64,000 nt of DNA from Streptomyces misionensis. Its GTDB lineage: Bacteria; Actinomycetota; Actinomycetes; Streptomycetales; Streptomycetaceae. Both the position numbers and the translations under genes were made by a program. Shown here piece by piece: positions 58,385 through 64,000 of this stretch. Every line of letters begins with the position of its first letter. Position 1 is the stretch's first letter. The stretch covers positions 6,199,001 to 6,263,000 of the forward strand of contig NZ_FNTD01000004.1 in assembly GCF_900104815.1 (NCBI RefSeq), in the 5' to 3' direction. The notes under the pieces are model-generated. The model did no database searches and was not told where the DNA came from. It saw only the letters and a program-made list of their open reading frames with translations.

Positions 58385-59401
58385 ATGCGCTACATCGTGA
58401 TCGGGGCGGGCGCGGTCGGCGGCGCCGTCGGCGGCCGGCTGGCCCAGGCCGGCCGTGAGGTCGTGCTCGTCGCCCGCGGCACCCAGCTGACGGCGCTCGG
58501 CGAGCACGGGCTGCGCCTGCGCGTCCCCGAGGGCGAGCTGAGGCACCGGCTGCCGGCCGTCGCGGGCCCGGAGCCGCTCGGCGCGCTGCGGGCCGACGAC
58601 GTGCTGCTGCTCGCCGTGAAGACCCAGGACACCGTGGCCGCCCTGGACACCTGGGCCGGCGCCCCGGTGGCCGGCGGCGGCACCGCCGGTGAGCGGCTGC
58701 CGCTGTTCTGCCTCCAGAACGGCGTGGAGGGCCCCCGGCTCGCGCTGCGCCGCTTCCGCCGGGTCTACGGCGTCTGCGTCTGGCTGCCCGCCACCTTCGT
58801 GGAACCCGGTGTCGTCTCCGCCGCCGGCTCCCCGCTGACCGGTGTGCTGCACCTGGGCCGCGCCCCGCACGACACCGACGGCACCGCCCGGAGCGTCGCC
58901 GCCGACCTCGCGGACGCCCGCTTCGAGGCGCCGGTCGTGCCGGACGTGGCCCGCTGGCAGTACGCCAAGCTGCTCGGCAACCTGGCCAACGCCCAGGAGG
59001 CGGTGAGCGGGCCCGGCACGTCCGAGGCCGCCAAGGCGCTGTCCGCGCGGGTGCGGGCCGAGGGGGAGGCCGTGCTGGAGGCCGCGCGGATCGACTGGGC
59101 GAGCGCCGAGGAGCAGCGCGCGGCGCGCGGCGGCAAGGTGACCCTGGTCCCGCTGGAGGGCGCCCCGCGCGGCGGCGGCTCCTCCTGGCAGTCCCTCGTC
59201 CGCGGCACCGGCAGCATCGAGGCGGACTACCTCAACGGCGAGATCGTCCTCCTCGGCCGGCTGCACGGCGTGCCCACCCCGCTGAACGAACTCCTCCAGC
59301 GTCTCGCCGGCACCTTCGCCCGGGAGCGCCGGCCCGCGGGCTCCCTGCCGATCGCCGACCTGGTCCGCATGGCCGACGAGGCCGAGCGGCGGACGTACTG
59401 A
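58385..59401 (+). CDS. PanE/ApbA-like ketopantoate reductase family protein
   Basis: The 338-residue protein starts with a Rossmann NADP-binding motif (YIVIGAGAVGGAVGGRLAQA), has the catalytic-region Lys in YAKLLGNLANAQEA and substrate-binding Ser/Asn blocks near residue 275 (SSWQSLVRGTGSIEADYLNG). It reduces a 2-oxo acid such as ketopantoate to pantoate for coenzyme A, or a related substrate; many Streptomyces carry several paralogues so I leave the symbol blank. Confidence 0.88.
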   Translation: MRYIVIGAGAVGGAVGGRLAQAGREVVLVARGTQLTALGEHGLRLRVPEGELRHRLPAVAGPEPLGALRADDVLLLAVKTQDTVAALDTWAGAPVAGGGTAGERLPLFCLQNGVEGPRLALRRFRRVYGVCVWLPATFVEPGVVSAAGSPLTGVLHLGRAPHDTDGTARSVAADLADARFEAPVVPDVARWQYAKLLGNLANAQEAVSGPGTSEAAKALSARVRAEGEAVLEAARIDWASAEEQRAARGGKVTLVPLEGAPRGGGSSWQSLVRGTGSIEADYLNGEIVLLGRLHGVPTPLNELLQRLAGTFARERRPAGSLPIADLVRMADEAERRTY

Positions 59402-59871
59402 CCCGCTCTCCGCTTGGCCGCAACCGGAGCCGGGGTGAGCCGGCGTACAGATGGCCGATAACCGCCCCTGGGGCGCGGCTGCTTGATCCTCCGCTGTGAC
59501 ACCGGGGCCGCCCGGGACGCAGAACGAAGAGCCGTCGCGGTCCGACGTCACAGGGGAGCGCCGGGCCGTGACGGCTTTTACCACGACCTCGCCCGCAAGG
59601 GGTCAGGGTCTGCGAACAACGCGACAAGTCCCGCCCGCATGCCTAGGGTTGAAGCCACGCCGGGCGGTCCGGGACCCGCGCCGGAGCACGCGCGCGCGGT
59701 TCCGCTTGCACGCCCGGCCCGGCCGACCGACACCGTTCGCCCGAACGAGCGGCGATTTTCGGCCTACTCGGCGCGTTCGCCGTCGCGGCGGGCAGGCGCC
59801 GCGCCACCGGGCCGCGGCGCCCGCCCGGACCGCCGGCAACGTCACCTCCGATCCACGAGCGAGGACTGGAC
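59402..59871. other. 470-bp intergenic region
   Basis: No gene is convincing. Candidate -10 TAGGGT (59644-59649) could drive the following small gene with a leader of about 220 nt. GC drops slightly at 59570-59660 and 59745-59765. No riboswitch or RNA fold was recognised. Confidence 0.4.
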
Positions 59872-60195
59872 ATGAGCACCTATGACTACGGACACGTCAA
59901 CGGCCCCGGACAGTACGGCGAGTTCGTCGCCCTCGACCTGACGCACGGCACCCCGCCCCTCGATGCCCTGATCGCCGTCTCCGCCCGGCTCACCGAGGCG
60001 TTGCGCAGGGAGTGCCCGGGGCTCGTCCGCCAGGGCCAGATCATCGAGGCGGCGTTCGCGGAGTCCGCCGACGACGGGCTGCCGCCCAACCGCGGCCGCA
60101 TCCGTTCCGCGCTGGACGACATCTGCATCGGGGCATCGGCCGGCACCGCCAGCCTCGCCTACACCCGGCAGCTGGTGCAGGCCCTCGGGCTGTGA
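59872..60195 (+). CDS. Small conserved hypothetical protein
   Basis: The 107-residue soluble protein (MSTYDYGHVNGPGQYGEFVA) is mostly helical: LDALIAVSARLTEALRRECP and IRSALDDICIGASAGTASLA. Strong third-position bias supports it as a real gene. No known domain; it faces, tail to tail, the sulfur-assimilation operon. Function unknown. Confidence 0.7.
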   Translation: MSTYDYGHVNGPGQYGEFVALDLTHGTPPLDALIAVSARLTEALRRECPGLVRQGQIIEAAFAESADDGLPPNRGRIRSALDDICIGASAGTASLAYTRQLVQALGL

Positions 60196-60232
60196 CCGCC
60201 GGCCGGCGCGGTGCGCGCCTCGGCGGTGCCCC

Positions 60233-60970
60233 TCAGGCGCCCAGCACCTGGAGCGCCGGGCGGCACGCGGCGTCGTACCGGCGCAGCAGCAGCCGCGCCA
60301 CCTCCGGCGCGGGACCCAGTACCTCGGCGAGCACGTCCGCACCGGCGGCGCCGCGCGCGATGCGGTCCGGCAGGAAGCCGGGGGCCAGCACGTACGGCGC
60401 GACGGCCACGCGGGCGCAGCCGAGCGCGCGCAGTTCGCGCACGGCGTCCTCGGTGCGCGGCAGGGAGGCGGAGGCGAACGCGGGCCGCACGGCGCACCAA
60501 CCGGTGTGCCACCACTCCCGCGCGATGTCGGCGATCACCGCGATCGCCTCCGGGTCACTGGACCCCGCCGAGGCCAGTACGACCCCGGTCGAGGACTTGT
60601 CGGCCGGGGACAGCCCGGCCTCGTACAGGCGCCGCTCCAGCGCCGCGAGCAGCAGCGGCGACGGGCCGAGCACCTCCGCCTGCCGGATGCGCAGCCGCGC
60701 GGGCGCCTGCCGCAGCACCGCCGGGATGTCGGCCTTGGCGTGGAAGGCACGGGTCAGCAGCAGTGGCAGGGCCACGACGTCCCGGACCCCCTCCGCCGCC
60801 AGGGACCCCAGGACGCCCTGCACCGAGGGCACGTTGAAGTCCAGGAAGCCGGTCTCCACGCGCAGCCCGGGCCGCTGCGACCGCACCCGCTCCACCAGGG
60901 CGTGCACGGTCCGGGCGTGCCGCGGGTCGCGGCTGCCGTGGGCGATGACGAGGAGCACGGGCCCGTTCAT
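60233..60970 (-). CDS. Sirohydrochlorin chelatase (CbiX/SirB-like)
   Basis: The 245-residue protein begins VLLVIAHGSRDPRHARTVHA, carrying the metal/proton His of the CbiX family, and has a second half-domain with LTRAFHAKADIPAVL. It inserts Fe (for siroheme) or Co into sirohydrochlorin. Siroheme serves sulfite reductase, matching its place at the end of a sulfonate ABC operon. ATG 60970 is five bases from the permease stop (60976), after GAGGGG. Confidence 0.88.
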   Translation of the reverse strand: MNGPVLLVIAHGSRDPRHARTVHALVERVRSQRPGLRVETGFLDFNVPSVQGVLGSLAAEGVRDVVALPLLLTRAFHAKADIPAVLRQAPARLRIRQAEVLGPSPLLLAALERRLYEAGLSPADKSSTGVVLASAGSSDPEAIAVIADIAREWWHTGWCAVRPAFASASLPRTEDAVRELRALGCARVAVAPYVLAPGFLPDRIARGAAGADVLAEVLGPAPEVARLLLRRYDAACRPALQVLGA

Positions 60971-60975
60971 GCCGG

Positions 60976-61875
60976 TCAGCCCCTCACCAGCAGCCCGCGG
61001 CTGCGCAGCACCCACCGCTCCAGCGGACTGAAGATCAGCAGGTCGATCGCTATGCCGACGAACAGGATCAGCAGGATGGCCTCGAACACCATCGCCATGT
61101 CGCTGGCGGTGCGCGCGTTCTCCAGCAACTGGCCGAGGCCGGTGCCCAGATCGGGGAAGCTGGCGATGATCTCCGCGGCCATCAGGGAGCGCCAGGAGAA
61201 CGCCCAGCCCTGCTTCATGCCGGCCACATAGCCGGGCAGGGCGGCCGGCAGGGTGATGTGCCAGGTGCCCCTGACGCCGGTGGCGCCCAGCGTGCGGCCC
61301 GCGCGCAGGAACAGCGGGGAGACCTGGTCCACCCCGGAGACCAGCCCGTTGGCGATGGACGGCACCGCGCCGAGCAGGATCACCGTGTACATCATGGAGT
61401 TGTTCAGGCCCAGCCAGATCACCGCGGGCGGCACCCAGGCCACCGACGGCAGCGACTGGAGCCCGGACAGCACCGGCCCGATCGCCGCGCGCACGAACCT
61501 GACCCGCGCCACCAGCAGCCCCAGCGGGGTGCCGATCAGGAGTGCGAGGCAGAAGCCGAGCAGGCCCCGGGAGACGGAGGTCCAGATGTAGCCGAGCAGC
61601 TTGCCCTGGAGCCAGTCGTCGCGGAAGGCGCCCCAGACCGCGCCCGGCGTGGGCAGCTTGGTGGGATCGTCCACGATCTTCAGGGTGATCAGGCCCTGCC
61701 ACACCACCAGCACCACGACGATCGCGGCGAGGGGCGGGACGATCTTGTCGACGAGGGTCTTGCGGAACGGGGTACGGCGCGACGGGGTGGTCTCCAGCGC
61801 GTCGAGGCCCGCCCCCACGCTGTCCGTCGCGGGACCGTCCGTCGCGGGACCGGTCGTCGTCTCACTGCTGGCCAT
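60976..61875 (-). CDS. ssuC: Sulfonate/taurine-type ABC transporter permease (SsuC-like)
   Basis: The 299-residue protein has a cytoplasmic Ser/Thr-rich start (MASSETTTGPATDGPATDS), about six spans and the EAA loop RAGRTLGATGVRGTWHITLP-AALPGYV near residue 190. The segment LQSLPSVAWVPPAVIWLGL is typical of SsuC/TauC permeases. Its ATG (61875) overlaps the end of the ATPase gene (stop at 61862) by 14 bp, showing coupled translation. Confidence 0.92.
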   Translation of the reverse strand: MASSETTTGPATDGPATDSVGAGLDALETTPSRRTPFRKTLVDKIVPPLAAIVVVLVVWQGLITLKIVDDPTKLPTPGAVWGAFRDDWLQGKLLGYIWTSVSRGLLGFCLALLIGTPLGLLVARVRFVRAAIGPVLSGLQSLPSVAWVPPAVIWLGLNNSMMYTVILLGAVPSIANGLVSGVDQVSPLFLRAGRTLGATGVRGTWHITLPAALPGYVAGMKQGWAFSWRSLMAAEIIASFPDLGTGLGQLLENARTASDMAMVFEAILLILFVGIAIDLLIFSPLERWVLRSRGLLVRG

Positions 61876-62641
61876 GACGGCGGATCTCCCCACGCAGGAC
61901 TTCGGTGATCTCCAGGGACAGCTCCGCCACGGGCGCGTCCTCGATGCGCCGCGGATGCGGGATGCCGACCTCCCACTCCCGGGCGATGCGGCCGGGCCGG
62001 GAGGAGAGCAGCACGACCCGCTGGGCGAGCCGCACCGCCTCGCGCACGTTGTGCGTCACGAACAGCACCGACAGACCGGTCTCCGACCAGATCCGGGTCA
62101 GCTCGTCGTGCAGCACGTCCCGCGTGATGGCGTCCAGGGCCGCGAACGGCTCGTCCATCAGCAGCAGCCGGCTCTCCTGCGCCAGCGCGCGGGCCATCGC
62201 GACCCGCTGGCGCATGCCGCCGGACAGTTCGTGCACGCGCTTGCCGTACGCGCCCTGCAGCCGGACGAGTTCGAGCAGTTCCTCGGCCTTGCCGCGCCGC
62301 TCCGGGCGGGGGACTCCCCTGAGCCGGAGGGCGAGTTCGATGTTCTTGCCGGCGGTCAGCCAGGGGAACAGGGCGTGTTCCTGGAACATCAGCGCGGGGC
62401 GGCCGTCGGTGTGGATGGTGCCCGTGGTGGGCTTGTCCAGGCCCGCCACCAGGTTGAGCAGCGTGGACTTACCGCAGCCCGAGGCACCCAGGAGGGTGAC
62501 GAACTCGCCGGGTGCGACATCGATGCCGATGTCGTCCAGGACGAGCTGGGGCCCGCCCGGTGTGGCGAAGGACTTCGAGACATGCTCAAGGCGTGCGGCG
62601 TACTCCACCGACCGCGCGGCCTTGGCGAGGGTCGTGGCCAT
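61862..62641 (-). CDS. ssuB: Sulfonate/taurine-type ABC transporter ATPase (SsuB-like)
   Basis: The 259-residue ATPase has Walker A LGASGCGKSTLLNLVAG, the Q-loop MFQEHALFPWLTAGKN (substrate-importer type), signature LSGGMRQRVAMARALAQES, Walker B LLMDEPFAALD and switch THNVREAVRLAQRV. AGGAGG is 6 nt before ATG 62641, so this start is well supported over GTG 62650. Operon with the binding protein and permease. Confidence 0.94.
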   Translation of the reverse strand: MATTLAKAARSVEYAARLEHVSKSFATPGGPQLVLDDIGIDVAPGEFVTLLGASGCGKSTLLNLVAGLDKPTTGTIHTDGRPALMFQEHALFPWLTAGKNIELALRLRGVPRPERRGKAEELLELVRLQGAYGKRVHELSGGMRQRVAMARALAQESRLLLMDEPFAALDAITRDVLHDELTRIWSETGLSVLFVTHNVREAVRLAQRVVLLSSRPGRIAREWEVGIPHPRRIEDAPVAELSLEITEVLRGEIRRHGQQ

Positions 62642-62675
62642 GGTCGTCACCTCCTGGGACGTCGTGGGGCGGGTG

Positions 62676-63785
62676 TCAGCTGGTGCCGAGACCGGCGGCG
62701 TCGACCGGACGTCCGCCCTCGGCCTTGAGAACCTTGTTGAGGATCGTCAGGTCGTAGATCCCCTTCAGATCCGGCTTGGCCAGCAGCCCGGCCTTGACCG
62801 CGTGCGCCGCCTCGCTGTCGAGGCTGGCGGCCAGCGGGTCGTCGGTGAAGCGGACGGACTTCCACGCCGGGTCGAGCACATCGGCCGGCAGCGCCTTGCC
62901 GGAGTCGTCCGCGAGCTGCTTGTTCGCGGCCTGCTTCGCCTGCTCCGGGTTGGCGTTGATCCACTTGTTGGCCTCGACGGACGCCCTCAGCACCGCCTCG
63001 ACGGCCTTCGGGTGCTCCTTGAGGAACGCCTGGCGCACGACGATGTTGGTGATCACGAACTTGTTGCCCGGCCACAGCGAGGACTCGTCCAGCAGCACCT
63101 TGCCGCCCTCGGCGACCAGCTTGGACGCGGTCGGCTCCGGCACCCAGGCGCCGTCGACGGAGCCCGACTTGAAGGCGTCCGGGGTCACCTTGTTGTCGCT
63201 GCGCACGACCGTGACATCGCCCTTGCCGCTCTGCGGGTCCACCTTCCAGCCCTGCTCCGCGGCCCAGTTGAGGAACGCCACGTCCTGCGTGTTGCCCAGC
63301 TGCGGAGTGGCGATCTTCTTGCCCTTGACGTCCTTCAGCGACGTGATCTTCTTGGGGTCGACGACCAGCTTGACCCCGCCGGACGCCGAACCACCGATGA
63401 TCTTCAGGCTCTTGCCGTCGGACTTGGTGTAGCCGTTGATCGCCGGGGAGGGGCCGATCCAGCCGATGTCGATGGAGCCCGAGTTCAGCGCCTCGATCTC
63501 GGAGGGTCCGGCGTTGAACGTGGCGTACTCGGCCTTGGTGGCGCCCAGTTCCTTCTGGAACAGACCGCGCTCCCGGCCCACCAGCGCGGTGCCGTGGGTC
63601 AGGTTCGGGAAGTAACCGATCTTCACGGAGTCGAGACCGTCGGTCTTCTTCGCCCCGGCGGCGACCTTCGCGGTGTCGTCGGTCTTCGCCTCGGAGCCGT
63701 AGCCGCACGCGGCGAGCAGGAGCAGGGGGAGCGCGGCCAGCGCGGCCGTCGAGCGGCGCAGCACGCGGGAGTTGATGGCAGGCAC
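62676..63785 (-). CDS. ssuA: Sulfonate-type ABC substrate-binding lipoprotein (SsuA-like)
   Basis: The 369-residue precursor has a lipobox signal peptide ending LLAAC. The mature protein matches the NMT1/SsuA family: VKIGYFPNLTHGTALVGRER, NSGSIDIGWIGPSPAINGYT and PDAFKSGSVDGAWVPEPTAS. It captures alkanesulfonates or taurine-like sulfur compounds. GTG 63785 is preceded by GAGAGGAAAA. It heads the SsuA-SsuB-SsuC-chelatase operon. Confidence 0.93.
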   Translation of the reverse strand: MPAINSRVLRRSTAALAALPLLLLAACGYGSEAKTDDTAKVAAGAKKTDGLDSVKIGYFPNLTHGTALVGRERGLFQKELGATKAEYATFNAGPSEIEALNSGSIDIGWIGPSPAINGYTKSDGKSLKIIGGSASGGVKLVVDPKKITSLKDVKGKKIATPQLGNTQDVAFLNWAAEQGWKVDPQSGKGDVTVVRSDNKVTPDAFKSGSVDGAWVPEPTASKLVAEGGKVLLDESSLWPGNKFVITNIVVRQAFLKEHPKAVEAVLRASVEANKWINANPEQAKQAANKQLADDSGKALPADVLDPAWKSVRFTDDPLAASLDSEAAHAVKAGLLAKPDLKGIYDLTILNKVLKAEGGRPVDAAGLGTS

Positions 63786-63824
63786 GGGAGGTTTTCCTCT
63801 CGTTGGCCCGGCGGTCACGGTCTC

Positions 63825-63914
63825 TCAGGTCGTGGCCGGGAGGTCGGCAGGTCTTCGTTTACGGCGGTGGGGGGTGAGGGCGCGCGAGCGGTGCGCGTAC
63901 GTCAGCGCACACAT
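63825..63914 (-). CDS. Possible 29-residue leader peptide before ssuA
   Basis: ATG 63914 opens a 29-codon frame (MCALTYAHRSRALTPHRRKR) that stops at 63825, about 40 bp before ssuA. Sulfur genes in Streptomyces are sometimes preceded by short leader peptides; this one lacks the usual Cys-rich end and overlaps, in another frame, the stop of the gene upstream. Could be noise. Confidence 0.25.
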   Translation of the reverse strand: MCALTYAHRSRALTPHRRKRRPADLPATT

Positions 63915-64000
63915 CGCGCGACCCCGCCCTGGCCGCTGCCGAGGGCGCCGCTGCCCACACGGCCGCCCTCCTTCGCGAACGCCGAGAAGAAATCGGGAGG
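63902..64000 (-). CDS. 3' end of an upstream gene (possibly cysN)
   Basis: An open frame enters from the window edge and stops at 63902-63904, giving 32 C-terminal residues (PPDFFSAFAKEGGRVGSGAL, then GSGQGGVARCVR). Third-position bias suggests coding. The expected gene order in Streptomyces sulfur regions would put cysN here; the fragment is too short to confirm. Confidence 0.4.
   Translation of the reverse strand, partial: PPDFFSAFAKEGGRVGSGALGSGQGGVARCVR

Noticed and set aside
56657..59584. N-terminal extension of the APH kinase to 975 residues
   Set aside because: The extension runs antisense through the DUF1697 and PanE-like genes; the kinase has a normal start at 57520.

Overview
The window is high-GC DNA with dense genes on both strands, strong G/C preference at third codon positions, frequent GTG and TTG starts, short ATGA/GTGA overlaps between co-transcribed genes, lipoprotein signals ending in Cys, and only two TTA codons seen in real genes. 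Together with a geosmin synthase, a gamma-butyrolactone-receptor-like TetR protein, a subtilisin-inhibitor-like protein, DUF6230/DUF6114 proteins and two mycothiol-type (maleylpyruvate isomerase fold) enzymes, this points to a Streptomyces chromosome. No rRNA, tRNA, CRISPR array, intact insertion sequence or prophage was recognised.

Layout. 0-1.9 kb: an XRE/TPR-like regulator cut by the window edge and the wreck of a second small XRE gene. 1.9-14.2 kb: housekeeping and stress genes (PTH2 peptidyl-tRNA hydrolase, a TTA-containing ABC ATPase with its membrane partner, polysaccharide deacetylase lipoprotein, FAD-Rieske oxidoreductase, PPK2 kinase, YbhB/YbcL lipoprotein, a nitroreductase divergent from a TetR repressor with two clear operators, slipin, carbonic anhydrase, ZapE-type ATPase, RibD-like reductase). 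14.3-16.7 kb: a conserved hypothetical gene, murC and msrB. 16.7-22.1 kb: one 1784-residue protein with an N-terminal GHKL (sacsin/NO VEIN-like) ATPase and a C-terminal NOV_C (DUF3883) nuclease-like domain, the best candidate here for an unusual system. 22.5-26.1 kb: a four-gene OpuC/ProU-type osmolyte ABC importer ending in a shared bidirectional terminator opposite terB. 26.6-29.3 kb: DUF6114 and DUF6230 genes, a long non-coding spacer and a secreted protein. 29.5-37.8 kb: a CprB-like regulator with a TTA codon, an ARMT1-type phosphatase, P450 plus alpha/beta hydrolase, geosmin synthase and a phenoxazinone-synthase-like multicopper oxidase.

37.9-49.5 kb: M24 peptidase, a kinase-fold protein lacking its catalytic Asp, a protein built from twelve 11-residue repeats followed by a frameshifted small gene, a frameshifted treZ, FHA protein, SSI-type inhibitor, M14 carboxypeptidase, dihydrolipoamide dehydrogenase with divergent LysR gene, and a mycothiol-type enzyme. 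49.6-54.1 kb: treY and glgX/treX, which with treZ make the glycogen-to-trehalose route. 54.5-59.4 kb: SAV2148-type HEPN protein, a DnaQ-like exonuclease behind a RecA-independent DNA-damage-type promoter, an APH kinase, DUF1697 and a PanE-like reductase. 59.9-64 kb: a small hypothetical gene, then on the minus strand a sulfonate-type ABC importer (binding protein, ATPase, permease) followed by a sirohydrochlorin chelatase, and at the very edge the 3' end of an upstream gene (possibly cysN), so this end is a sulfur-assimilation region.

Functions are assigned from recognisable motifs and family knowledge only; no database search was run. Start codons are my best choice from ribosome binding site, codon use and family length, and alternatives are given where they matter.
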